Source: Paraspadella gotoi (taxonomy: Eukaryota; Chaetognatha). From it: a stretch of DNA of 64,000 nucleotides. The notes under the pieces were generated by a model. It was not told the origin of the DNA, did no database searches, and saw only the letters and a list, made by a program, of their open reading frames with translations. The stretch lies in the NCBI GenBank assembly GCA_051294375.1, contig CM119268.1, forward strand, positions 10,299,607-10,363,606, written 5' to 3'. Shown here piece after piece: positions 50,726 through 62,590 of the stretch (position 1 is its first letter; each line of letters opens with the position of its first letter). The position numbers and the translations under genes are program-made.

Positions 50726-51246
50726 TCACTCTTCGAGGTCATCGCCGATTTGCGGGTCTTTCTTTTTGCGATCCTCACTTCCCTCATCCACCCTCAAACC
50801 CCGCGATTGCTTTGAATTCGAACTCCGGTTGAAAGGCGATTTTAAACAATCGCTCTGCCAGAATCTCGTCTATAATTGAGGTTACATTAAATTAGCTATT
50901 AGTTCCTTTAAAAAAATAAATTGATTAAAAAAGAACCCGCCACTCTTCGAACGAAAACCATCCCATCCGGCCCATTTGTTCGCGTAGATCAGAACACATT
51001 CGCATTAAAACTTAAAAAGATAAAAAGATAAAAATATAAATTTGGTCGCTATATACAGTAATATAGTAATATAGTTTTAAAAAAAATTCCTGCGCACTTG
51101 CTCTTACTGGGGAATAAATGAGATTCGAAATAGTCGTTGCCCGTCGAATCCACGGTCTTCGTCCTCGCCGAACCTCCTGTTGATTTCCTCGACCGTGAAC
51201 GAAAATTAATCCGATTATCGAGCGACGGAAAAGGTTTTTTTTTTCT
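50726..51246 (-). CDS. Unrecognised gene, three C-terminal exons
   Basis: Exons, in coding order: 51246-51108, 51010-50937, 50869-50726. Each has a T-rich AG acceptor (ATTATAG before the last, CTTTTTAAG before the middle one) and a GT donor, and phases 1 and 0 join without a stop. Only one phase of the middle exon is open, and it is the one the neighbours require. The product is 118 residues with readable pieces TKTVDSTGNDYFESHLFP, SDLREQMGRMGWFSFEEW and an acidic end (DPQIGDDLEE). Upstream exons would lie at 51,247-51,750 but I could not fix them. That interval has both an antisense hydrophobic frame and a plus-strand acidic frame. I know no family match. The gene would be divergent from the membrane death-domain gene at 51,758 and could share its promoter. 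Confidence 0.45.
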
Positions 51247-51464
51247 CTAGTCGGAGAGCTAATGCTGCCGCCGATTAACGACCAAAAATCCCGTATTTAA
51301 TTTGATTGAATTTTTGATGGAAACTTAAAAAGAAGCGCAATCGGCGGCGGATGGTTGTCGAATCTCGCCCTTCGAGCGTAGAATCGTGAACTCCCTTGGA
51401 TATTCGTCCTCTTTGCTTTTCCCCCCGGTCGTCGACGACGTCGTTTACGTCGAAGCTCCCGCCG

Positions 51465-51569
51465 ATGTGGGCCGACGAACGCGTTGACGAAGACGACGAT
51501 CAGGACGACGAGGATTCGATGACGGCGGCGAGCGTTGTCCGCGACGGAGGATTGTCCGGTCCTTCCTAG
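51465..51569 (+). promoter_or_regulatory. Possible upstream ORF of the death-domain gene
   Basis: A 34-codon ATG frame (MWADERVDEDDDQDDEDS...) in GC-rich sequence about 190 bp before the death-domain gene ATG. A donor-like CGA|GTAAGA at 51,584 suggests a 5'UTR intron ending before 51,757. It may regulate translation. It overlaps the possible upstream part of the minus-strand gene. Confidence 0.25.
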
Positions 51570-51757
51570 TCGCGACGTGATCGAGTAAGAAAAAAAATCA
51601 ACCAAAAGAGTCGCCGCCGTCACTGCCGTCAAACCCGCCCACCAGAAGACGAACCGATTACGTAAATTTTCTTTCGAGCGTGAACAGAAAAAAAAAAAAA
51701 AAAAATTGCCGTGGATTTTAAAAAATCCAAAAGTATAAAATCTTGATATTTCATAAA

Positions 51758-54700
51758 ATGCAAAATCAAAACATGGCCACTCAAAACCAGACGACCTATG
51801 TAAAGGGAACTGCGAACTCGAACGAATCCTTCCTCCCTAAAGTCAATGGATCAGCGTTCGGTTCTGGTTCGGCGAAGTCCAACGTTATTCCGTCTCCCAC
51901 CGTCTTAGCTCCGTCCACGACGTCTGCGCACTCTCGACTCATCACTTCCGTGACCGCCACCATCATCACCTCGACATCCGCCGCCGATCGCGGGACATGG
52001 AAGAGCGGGGACACCGAGGACATTCTGCCCTGGATACTCTGCTTCGGTTGCGGGCTCATAGTCATTTGGTTTGGCTGGCTCCTGCGCCAATACATCAATC
52101 GAAAATGCTGCGGCGGTGAAAGTCATGAGCGGCGTAACGGCGGCGGTGGACCGGTTCACTGGCAATGGATATCCACTGGCAATCCGAATTCGTCCTCGCT
52201 GTTGCCACGTGGAAAAACGGCTGCCGCCGGAGGAACCAATGACACCACATCCGGCGCCAAGGTAGATGTGAGCGACGTCGAGTCCGGCGCTTTTAAGATC
52301 CTCATCGGCGGGGACATGACGCCAGGGTCCGGGATGACGCCTATCCCCTCGCAGGCTGTCATCGCTAGCGGCGGCAACGCCAACGAACCCAGTCAGCATA
52401 AACTATCTGCCAGTGACTTTAACCACCTTCTTGGCCGGGTATGCTCCATCTCGGATCCCTGCGTTAAGCGCCAAACCTTCGAACTTACCTTCGAGATAAT
52501 TCAGCTGGGCTCTTGGACTGACCAAGTGTGGGAAAAGTTCGCCCACAAACTTTTTGCCGACCATCCACAAGGATCCGACGCCGCCTTAAAATCATTGGTA
52601 ACTTGAATTCCGAAAGAGTAGCTTAATCATTCATAAAAGAGCGACTTCAAGTTTTTGTTGTTTTTTTATCCTCGCAATCGCTTGCGCTTGCGACGATTTT
52701 GTGACGATTGTCCCCATAGATGTTGTCGGCGTTCAAATTATAGATCGCTTTTCTAACATTATTTGTATAATGTATATGTATGAAGCTGAAAATTTAGATA
52801 TATATTCTCAAGGTCATTGAAAACTGATGAGGTGATACGCCCAATGTTGTTTGTTTATATTTAATAAACAAAACATTTTTTGCTTGTGAAAAATTGCAAG
52901 ATTACAAAACAAGATTAGAAAACAAGTGTTTTACTATATTAGACTTAGAGTTAATTTAATTTAATTTGAACAACGTTTTTATATATTAATTCATATTTAT
53001 ATTTTTATTTATTTATTTATATGTATTAAGCCAAGTTTTCCTGTATCAAATATGATTTTTATCTCGCCAGACGGGTCTAGGCCCGTCTTGGGTGAGATAA
53101 TGGTTTACTATTGCTTTACAGTAACGTCGTCGTTATGCAATCGCTTTGCGTTTGCCACGATCTCGTAACGCTTTTGCGCATAGTGGCGTTGTCATCGGCG
53201 TTTCAACTTATCGATTGCCTTTTTTATGATTAAATTTGGGTGTATGAAGCTGAAAATTTATATACAGCTTCTCATCTTCGAGGTCTTGAAATTAGGTTAG
53301 GATAGTTATTAAATATGTTTTGTTTACGTTTTATCAAAACGAACAAATTTTTTTTGTCTCCTGTCTGCAGCTGGCTCTGCAGGGGCTTTCTTTTTTTTTT
53401 CTCTTTTCCCCTGCTGCTTCTGCTGCTGCCTTTTGATTTCTTTCTTTTTTCTGGCTGCCTCTGCTGCTGCCGCTGCTGATTCGTCCCTCTCTATCTCTCT
53501 CTCTCTCTTTTCCTCTCTATCTCTCTCTCTCTCTTTTCCTCTCTATCTCTCTCTCTCTCTTTCCCTCTCTCTCTTTCTCTTTCCCTCTTTCTCTTTCCCT
53601 CTCTCTCTTTCTCTCTCTCTCTTTCTCTCTCTCTTTCTTTATCTCTCTCTTTATTTCTCAGGGGCTTCGTCTGCTGATCAGTTTATTTGACAATGAAAAA
53701 GGTTTTATTTCCTTTTTTCCTTTTTTTTTCTTTTTTTTTTTTCAAAAACTGTAACTTTAATTTTCCTCGGTACTTTTTTTTTTTAAATTGACAATCGCAA
53801 AATATAATTTTTCTTTCTATTTATAAATTATTTTTTTTTTCTCAAATTTTTTTTAAATCTGGCTGCCTCTGCTGCTGCTGCTGTCGCTGCCGCTGCTGAT
53901 TCGTCCGAAAACGATTTGGCTTCTCTCTCTCTCTCTCATTTTGTAAATAGATGTAGCTTTTAGGGGCACAATGTAGCCCACAGCCCGTTTCCTTAATACA
54001 ATTCAATTCAATTCTCTCTTTCTCTCTCTCTCTCTTTCTTTCTCTCTTTTTTAATTGATTTATATATAAAACATAGTTTTCCTTTATCAAATTTGATTTT
54101 TTGATTTTTTATGCGATTCCGACGATCCTTATGCTATGTCTGGTCAATATTTACAGGACAAAGGGACAATCATGAGGACATGTTCAGGACATGATAAAAC
54201 AAAGCATTAGTTGCTTGAAAGATTTCGCGTTCGAGGGTGCTACAATACCATGATGGAAAAAAAAATTGTCGCGGTTTGGAAAAGTCGGTTAATTTCATTG
54301 TCAAATATATTTTTTGGCTATTAAATAGGTTTTAATATGTAATATAACTTCTAGGACTGAATAAAAATATTATTTCTTAACAGCATAAAATTATTTATTG
54401 CATACAATTACTTCCAAAAGAGGTTTTTAACCGTTTTCACCTTTTTGTGATCAAAAGGACTACTCATATTATTATTAATATTATATCTCTGATATGCATT
54501 AACTTATTTTTAATATCGCATTTTTTTTTATATATGAATTAAGATTTATCCCTGAATCTATCTTAATAAATATGATGCAATAACCATTTGATATGAGATT
54601 GAGAAAAGGTAGGGATTTTTAATAGTAACTGTTTAACTCAAAAAGTAATAAAAAATAACCGGAAATTAATATAAATGAAAAATGTAGATATAAAAAAGAT

Positions 54701-55461
54701 AAAAAGAAAGAAGCATTTTTTTAATAACTTTATTTTTTTGCATGGAACTCTTGTTTTTTGTCGTACATAAATAATATACAGCTCATATAAATCACAAGAG
54801 GCTAAATTTTTTTAATATCTAATTTTTATTTTTTGATTCTTACATTAAAATGCGAAAAATAGCTGGAAAGTAACCGCGACAATTTTTTTTTCCATCATGG
54901 TATATAAATAAAATATACGCAAAACATTTCCTTTTACAGAACAGCGCGTGTAACAAGCGCGCCGTCCTCGACGGTTGGCTCTCCTGGCAGACGACCGAAC
55001 GGGCGGACATGCGACAGATCTACGAGGCTTTGGAAGCAGTAGACAAGGTCGATCTCGCCCACAACGCAGCTATCAGCGTCTCTCTCGAGCTTCGCCAAGC
55101 CTCCGGCCGAATCACTTCCGAGTGCGTCGACGTTCTGAGCGAATGCTGTTCCGAGGAAAACCCCAACGAGGAAGATCTAGAAGTTGTCGACGAAGAGTTC
55201 GACGAAGACGGCGAAGAAGACGACGACAAGACGCCGACTAACAGTGTACGCGACTCGACAAGCCTTGGCGTCGGAAGGGAGGATGAAGACGAAGCAGGAC
55301 ATCACCACCCTTTGCTGGACGCCATACGCGACAGCCCTTCAGGCTCTGAACGGCTGCAGAAAAATCTGCAGCAACAGCAGCTTCGTCGCAGTTCGCTTGG
55401 CAATGGATCTGACGGAGATGGCGACGTAGTTCACAGCACCGAGAGGCTCATTCACGTTTGA
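51758..55461 (+). CDS. Membrane-anchored death-domain-like orphan protein
   Basis: Two exons, 51758-52597 and 54940-55461, 453 aa. The first ~88 residues are Ser/Thr-rich with N-glycosylation sequons (NQT, NES, NGS) and no signal peptide. A single membrane helix follows (about 89-110, ILPWILCFGCGLIVIWFGWL), then RKCCGG, a possible palmitoylation site. After a Gly/Ser linker, residues about 249-325 read like a death domain: SWTDQVWEKFAHKLF for helix 1, VLDGWLSWQTTERADMRQIY and ALEAVDKVDLAHNA for helices 4-6. An acidic stretch (FDEDGEEDDDK) and a Gln/Ser tail end it. The 2.3 kb intron splits the death domain and is filled with transposable elements. I recognise no named orthologue; it lacks TNF-receptor cysteine repeats. 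The death-domain call rests on pattern only. Confidence 0.7.
52660..54110 (+). mobile_element. Truncated copies of the intronic TIR element
   Basis: A fragment at about 52,660-52,850 (CGCAATCGCTTGCGCTTGCG, TTATAGATCGC, GAAGCTGAAAATTTA) is followed at 53,061 by a second copy with the left end ATCTCGCCAGACGGG and hairpin CAGACGGG/CCCGTCT. It shares GTGTATGAAGCTGAAAAT and CTGCAGCTGGCTCTGCAGGG with the RCHY1 copy. CT-rich and GCTGCT stretches follow at 53,450-53,690 and 53,855-54,040. No right-hand end is found. Confidence 0.65.
54248..54900. mobile_element. Tc1/mariner-like MITE with TA duplication
   Basis: Perfect 29-bp terminal inverted repeats: CCATGATGG, nine A, TTGTCGCGGTT at 54,248-54,276, and the exact complement at 54,872-54,900. 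TA flanks both ends (54,246 and 54,901), the Tc1/mariner signature. Length 653 bp, AT-rich, no transposase frame. It sits near the 3' end of the death-domain gene's only intron, 39 bases before exon 2. Confidence 0.85.
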
Positions 55462-58030
55462 TCATTTTCTTTTCTTTTCTCTTCTCTTCTCTTCTCTTCT
55501 CTTCTCTTCTCTTCTCTTCTCTTCTCTTCTCTTCTCTTCTCTTCTCTCTTCTTTTCTTTTTTCTTTTCTTTTCTTCTCTTGAACTCTTTTCCTTTCTCCT
55601 TTATATCATTTTTTCATTAGTGGGCTCCTGCTATTATAATTATTAAATATTTAGTTCAAGATCCAAAAATCTAGTTTTCATTTTTCGTGAGTTTTTTTTT
55701 TTATTTGGGATTTCTAGTCTATATATTATTCTGTGAAGGTTTCGTTTTGAAAAGGACCGAATTTTTCGAAAAGCTATGAGATGTTTTGTATTATAAGTCC
55801 TTGCCCCCAAGGTTATACTACGTATTATAATCTGAGTCAATAAGGTTGTGAATGTTTTTTCACGTGACAAAAAAATCAGAAATTAAATCCTTACTTAGTC
55901 TGAGCTAGAATTGAATTTCACTAATTTCCTGTTTTAATGATAGTTTTTTTTCGGTCTTCCATTAGCAAAGTTGACTTCTAGAATCTACAGTTTATTTTGA
56001 GTTCATCGAGCATCTAAATTCCATAACTTATCCAAGATTTTAAATAGCTTCGGTTATTAGGCTTTAGAGGCGAAGTTTTTTAAATTAACTTTGTGAAATA
56101 CGGTGTTTTTAGTTATAACTTTTTCTTATACGGAGATAACGAAAATTAAAAACGGACCAAACAAATATAGTTAATACAAATATTGCTGATTGCGAATATT
56201 TTCAGTAATCATGGACTTTAGTAGCGCAATTAATGTAAGGGATGAAAAAATGCAATTAACTCCCTCTTTTTGACTTGATTTTAATAGTTTTTAACGATGA
56301 TGCTTTTCGACTGGCTATAACCTAAAATATTAATGGAGAATCGATCTAATTCTATTTCATAGAAGAGTATAATTTTAAAATGATAAAAGTAAAGTCAACA
56401 ATTTTTTTACTAAAATTGTTAATTGGCTGATGTTTAACTTTGTTTTTATGAAGCAAAAAACAAAATCATGTATAGCCTCCATTTTGTGTCGTCTACCAAG
56501 ATTTTATTTAGCTCTACGATTATTTCGGTTTTTCGAAGTGTTAGCTATTTTTTATGATTTATAACTCAAAGATTTGTGAGGATTTTTGTTATTTTTGCCT
56601 TTTGCACTGTTTGATTAACGATTTCACCTTATTGAGTTCGGTATTGTTTCGTTGAATAATTTTGTTTGTCTTATAGAATAGACGTACTCGAAAATGATCT
56701 GAATATGCGTTTTGGTTTATATAATTATATACGTATTTAGTTTAACCTCCAGTAATTGCATCGATTTTCACACAAAAAAAATCTATGAAACGTGAAAACA
56801 CGATGTGGGGAGCTACACTAGATGGAATCAGTAGTGGCTGAAATTTTGTGAGTTTCGAATACTTCACCACATGACAAGCGGGAGTTTACCAGTGCACTGT
56901 ACATGACTTCAACGTATACTACTCTTCTGTCTTCACCTCTCAATGGTCTGTTAGTAACACATTACCCGTTTGAAATGTATTATATTTTTGAAAAGTGGCT
57001 TTGAAAATTCTAGTGTGAATGTGCGCGCGTCTGTGAAAACAAAAATTCTAAATACGCTTTTATTAATAAGTTAAATCGTTCAGATATTTGGATAATAAAA
57101 ACAGCATCGGATGTACTTAGCCGTAATTAACTAAAACCCTTTGATAATTGCGCCTCGTTTGCGTATTTTTTTACTTTGCCATTTAAAGATGGTATTTGCT
57201 GCGGCGGCGCTGGAGCCTTTTCCTATGTTTTTTTCCAAAAAGTTAAAAAACGCTTCTACAAATTAAGCCCACAGCGCCCTGCGCACTCGGCGTATTTTTA
57301 TTATTTACGGAAAAACGCATATATTTATAAATATATATATTTACCTAACTGGTATTCGATTACAAACTTAAGGTTTGCTCTTTTGCGGTTATCGCTCCTA
57401 TCCGCTCCTCTCCTTAGTATTTTGCGATATCACAATTATTGATCGTGTTAGTTAAATAAGTGAATAAATTAACAAAACAAAGAGTGCTTCTTATCTTTTT
57501 GTAATACTTATTATCAATCGTTATCAAGTCCCCTCCGCTTTCCCTCGCCTACTAATGAGCAGTCCTTTTGGCGGCGGCTTATCGGTTGTGGGCTTATGCT
57601 GAGGATTATTATTATGTTGTTTATTATTCAATGATTCTTAAAATTACCTTTCTGAAACTCGTTTCTTTCTCTCTCCCCCTCTTCTGCCAATTCATTTTCT
57701 TATTTTCTATTTTTTCCTTCCCCCCCCCCCGAACAAAACGTTTTTTTCACTCATGCCTGCCTTTCAGAAAACCAACATCTGTATTGAATGATTGAAAAAT
57801 TCATCACAAATGAGGCGCCACAAATAGCGTGGTGATTGGTGCGCAAACGTCTCTCTTCCGAAGGCTGTTATCTTCTTTTCCAACGTCCGGTTAAACCGGC
57901 CGTCATGTGGAGAAAGCGTAGTCGTTAGTATTCACAGGCCTCGTCCCGCGGCGTCGAACCGCGAGGAACTCGATTTAAATCCGGCACTTATCGCTCCTAG
58001 CATCTGCACTTACCTTCTTTTTCTCCGGTG
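55462..58030. other. Intergenic, two death-domain genes
   Basis: Opens with a pyrimidine pentamer repeat (TCTTC)n at about 55,466-55,566. The rest is AT-rich without recognisable exons or RNA genes. GC content rises in the last ~200 bases before the ankyrin gene. Confidence 0.55.
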
Positions 58031-61000
58031 ATGGTGGTGGAGGGACCCCCGGTTGTCCAACGCTCCTCCTCCCTGCCTCCCGCCAAACCGTCGACCCTTC
58101 CGCTTCCCGCCGAATCCAACGCCGTCCCCGCCGATCCCGCAGAGTTGAAACGTCCGGCGTTGTCGACTAGCTCGTCAACCTTCTCTCCCAAGTCCCCGCA
58201 ACACTCGCCGCCGACGATGGCGACCGACGACGACGCTCATCTTCTTGGCGGAAAGGCCAAAGATCGGTCGGCCGATGGCGAAGATGTCTCCATGGTTACG
58301 ATCATGCAAAACTCGCACATGCTCAAGGGAGAGCGTGGGCTGCACGAGGCCGCAAGAAGGGGAGACATCGCTATAATTGAGGAGCTATTAGATCAAGGGT
58401 AAGGACTTAGAGGGAAATAACATTCTCCCTCTTAACCATAACCACCCCTAACCCTAAACCCTCCCTAACCCCGGTCGGCGAAAGTAAAATTATTAGTCTT
58501 TACGACTTAATTTACTATTGCTGATTGGAACCTTTTCCTTACTTGATTTTTTCCCCCAGGTTTTGTGGGATATCCGTTTAAAAAAACCCACTTGTTAGGT
58601 TCCAAAAAATTTACCAAAACTCTGACTTACAGTTACAAAGTGGATTCCCGCAACAACCTGGACCGTACGTCGCTTCACTGCGCGGCGGCCGAAGGTCATC
58701 TCGAAGCCGTGCAACTATTGCTGGATCGAGGAGCCTCGGTGGAGACTCGCGACAAGTACGGGATGCGGCCCCTCCTGTGGGCTGCGTGGTTTGGACACTG
58801 CGATGTCTTCACCCACCTTCTCGTCGAAGTCGGGGCCGACGTCAGATCTGCCAATAAGCAAGGTGCCTTAGACGATTTGGAAGATTTTAGTGAGGAAGAA
58901 GGGACGATTCGATTCTCTACCGTGGTCCCTTGGATTTCTTTTTTAGGCATGACCTGCCTGCACTGCGCCGCACAGAGAAACAAGTCCGAAATCGTGAAAA
59001 TCTTGTTTCAGGTACTTCTTCCAATTCTAATGTCACTAGTAACGGTTGAAATTCGATGATCGCTTTTCATTTAGACGGTGATGAGTCCCGACCGGTTGGA
59101 TATCAATCGTCCAGAGAAAAATCTTCGAACTCCGCTACACTTAGCAGCCATGACCGGGTCGACGGAAGTGCTAAAGGTCTTGCTCGACATCACAGAGGAG
59201 GCGCCTCGAAAGTTCGTGGCAAAGAAAGACGAAAGAATCAAAGCCAGTCGGATATTGCGGGTCATTGGAGAAGAGGTAAACATTTGTACATCGCGGTCTA
59301 ATTGAGAATTAGCTGTATAAAAAAAAAAACCCTACGTCGAAAAATAATACCTTTTGTATAGGTGTACGACAAAAATGGATATCATCCTCTTCATCTGGCT
59401 GTGGCGGAAAACAAAGAAGAATTTACCTTTGAACTTTTGGATCAGGTTATAAACTGTCCAAATTTTATGCTTCTTTCAATGTTGCGGTTTTAATATTTCG
59501 TTTACAAATTTTCGGCCGTGTTTTGCTAGCCGATGAACGTTGATCAGGTAAGGCCAAAAGAGTTAGTTTTTTTCGAATTGGAAAAAAAAGTATAGCGAAG
59601 TGAATCTGGTGAGACGCGAATAGTGATTACCGAATTTATACTATCATTAGACGTAGATTATTAAAGATGCGGAGAAACAAGTGAACTTAATGATATATAC
59701 ACATCACTTGGTATTTTGTAAACTGACTGAACCTAGTTAATATTAAACATATTAGTACAAATTGTACAAATTGTACTACAATAAATTCTGCTCATTTTTA
59801 CTACAATAGCTCATTTCCAAAACTGAAATCATAATTGACTCATTCATCCTCAATCCTCATCAATTTAACCTAGAATGTGACGGTGGAGATTTCGGTCAAC
59901 CTGCCCGCGGGAGTCCAACGAGAGGCTAAGACCCCAATTCACATCGCTGCGGAGAAAGGCCACCACTCACTCACGGAGAAACTGCTGGCTTACGAAGGTT
60001 CGCTGATCGACGGTTGCACAGTCAAGGACCAAACGCCGTTGCACCTCGCCGTCCTCAGCGGCAAGATTGACATTGTCGAGTTGCTATTAGACTACGGAGC
60101 AGACGTCAACGCTCAGGTTGTTGACAATACCTGTGCTGTTCTTATTTATTTCTTAGGCTATTAATATCTGTGGACAGCAAATTTACACCACTCGATTTTA
60201 TTGTTATGGTTCCAGGACTATCACAAGTCGACTCCCCTCCATTTGGCGGCGGAGGCGAACCAACCGATGATAATCGACTTGCTTGTTGCCCGTGGAGCTG
60301 ACGTCAATGCCTTCAACATTCGCCGACAACTCCCATTGCACATCGCTGTAGAGGCTGGTCTCAATCTCGTCGTGGAAGTCCTCATCGTAGCAGGCGAGAT
60401 TTTCTCCACGAGTCTTCGTGTCGGGCCTCAAGTTTTTTATTGGTTTTTTCTCGCTCTTCACTTCAGGAACGAACTTGGAAGAGAAGGACAAAGCCGGAAA
60501 GTCCGCCTTGTATTTGGCCGCTCGAGGAGGATTCGTTACCCTGGTTGACATGATCATCAAAGCTGAGAGACAGGTTGGTTTTTTATTTCACTGTCGAATG
60601 AATGGAGTCCGTCGTTTACCCCGATATTGTTTCGTATTTCCCCAGTATATGCTGAACCAAACGAAACTGTGCGTGGAGACCCAAACGGGATACGTGGAAG
60701 ACAGCGACGACGAAGAAGAACACGACGACAACGCGAACGGCGACGACATCGAGAGCGAAAACGATGATCGACGGCCGGTCTCTCGCGACGACGACGTCGG
60801 CGCCGACGACGACCAAAAGCCGGAATATGGCGAGGACGAGGTTGTCCCGAGGAGTCTGGACGAGGGATTCGCGTCGGTGATGAACGGTCGGGAAGATATT
60901 CAAGCGGACGCCGACAGCATCGAGAATCGCCTCCTCATTCCCGACGACGATCTGGTAAAAAGAAGAAAAAAGTTTCAGCTTATGCTTTATAATAACTCGA

Positions 61001-61677
61001 CTTTTCATTTCCTCCCCTTTTCTCCCAGCCACACCAACCCTCGCCAGGTCCCTCGCCCCGCATCACCGTTCTTGTTGGTGAGGACAAGCCCATCCCCGCT
61101 CGGTCACCCTCCGCCGCGAAAACTGCCGCCGCCGCCTCGTTAGCCACCGCGCTTTCTTCCTTGTCACCGGAGGTGACCCAATCTCCGGAACCGTTCGTTT
61201 CAAACCCCGCCGCCGAATTTGCTACCTGCATTCATACCAATGAGAGAATCCCCTTTAGGAAAGGGGACAGCGTTCATCTGCCTTACATGAGAGATATTCT
61301 TTGGAGGCTCGGGGCCAGACAACTCGGGTACCTTTTCTTTATGCTCCTTGCGAATTCCTCCGGATGTCCCAAATCTCAACTTTATCCTCCCTAGGCCACA
61401 AGACTGGAAGAGAATGGCTGTGATTTGGAACTTTTCCGAATCACAGATACGTGCCATCGAACATCAGTACACGGGTCAGACCAGTTACCGGGAGCACGGA
61501 TATAGGATGTTGCTCATCTGGCTCGACGGACTCCCAAGAGAGGACAACCCCATCCGCGATCTTTACGAGTGTCTGGTGGCGGTGAATCGGCGAGACTTGG
61601 CCGAGAAAATCCGGAAGCGAGTTAACGAGTCCCACCCCGAATTAACCGGCGCAAGTGGCAAGTGCCTCCTCATGTGA
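58031..61677 (+). CDS. ANKDD1A: Ankyrin-repeat and death-domain protein with CaaX end
   Basis: Likely signalling adaptor. Thirteen exons: 58031-58398, 58633-58862, 58947-59011, 59075-59275, 59362-59445, 59530-59547, 59874-60116, 60216-60393, 60467-60573, 60646-60954, 61029-61327, 61395-61677 form 12 blocks including an 18-base microexon (59530-59547, PMNVDQ); total 2385 bases, 794 aa. Ankyrin repeats run from about 100 to 498 (RTSLHCAAAEGHLEAVQLLL; KTPIHIAAEKGHHSL; QTPLHLAVLSGKIDIVELLL; STPLHLAAEANQPMIIDLLV). Then come an acidic segment, a Pro/Ala-rich linker and a death domain (about 685-780: MRDILWRLG, DWKRMAVIWNFSESQIRAIE, MLLIWLDGLP, DLYECLVAVNRRDLAEKI). The last residues are SGKCLLM, a CaaX prenylation signal. 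The intron after 60393 seems to be GC-AG. Exon count: twelve exons as listed. Confidence 0.9.
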
Positions 61678-62590
61678 ACTTTTAATTGTTCCCTAGTCTA
61701 AATCGGGCTATGTCATTTTCTTTAGTACGGTTTTTTCTCAACCGAAATTTCAATGGGGAGAAACAAAAACTACGAACAAATGTTTTGCTCATTTTATTAG
61801 AACATGTCTTTTGATTGGTTACAGTCTCATGTACCATTAATTACGATTGGGATTTTAGTCGTTTTTTCTTTTTTTTTTCCTATTAAAAACCTGCTTATTC
61901 TAGTCTTGAATGTTTTTGTTAACTTACCTCAGTCAATACCTGCAATACTATATTACTTTCTTTGATTATTTTTTTATTACGAAGTGAGTTCCCATCTTAA
62001 GTTTATTTATCATAAAATAAATTTTGAAACAGGTCTGTTTCTTGCGCTGCTTCGAAATCGTGACAGTGTCAATTTTAGTTTTTTCTTTGTTCGTCCTGGG
62101 AAACATCACTGTGACGCTCTATTTTAGTTTTGTTGTATTTTAGTCCTACTAAAATTATTTATACAAACGATATATTTTTCCAGTTTTAGACTGTTTCGCC
62201 TCTTTCTCCGTAACATACGTCACGCTTGCTTTTTTAAAGGGATGTAGCTATACTTTTTGATATACTATTCGTTATATTCGTTACTCTTTTATCTTTAATG
62301 GTTTCCATATCATTGACGCTGTTTTCGTTATACGCGGATCAAATTTTATCGATTTAATGTTTATCTCTATTCCATGGATCAACGCGGGAAAAAGTTTTAC
62401 ACGAGGTTCCTTGGAGGCCTTCCAGGGAAAGACGATACATAATGTCTTTCTTTCCCTCCCCCCCCATTTCTTTCTTTAAGATAAAGTTTGCAAATTTTTA
62501 CAAAATTTTATCATTTTTCTATTATATTACATGTTTGTCCTTCCTAAGAAAAATATTAAAAAACATTAAGTTTACATAATTGGATTCAAA
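61678..62590. other. Intergenic, ANKDD1 to ADIPOR
   Basis: AT-rich, about 900 bp, T-rich runs; should hold the ADIPOR promoter. No other gene seen. Confidence 0.5.

Noticed and set aside
51297-51720. Antisense frame with two hydrophobic stretches
   Set aside because: Much of the hydrophobic run is the mirror of GAC/GAA-rich plus-strand sequence, and no donor joins it to the minus-strand exons below.
57176-57442. 88-aa frame in the intergenic region
   Set aside because: No family match, no splice context, and AT-rich composition like its surroundings.
58559-58632. Earlier acceptor for ankyrin exon 2
   Set aside because: It would insert about 25 Lys/Thr-rich residues inside an ankyrin repeat; the acceptor ending at 58632 keeps the repeat intact.
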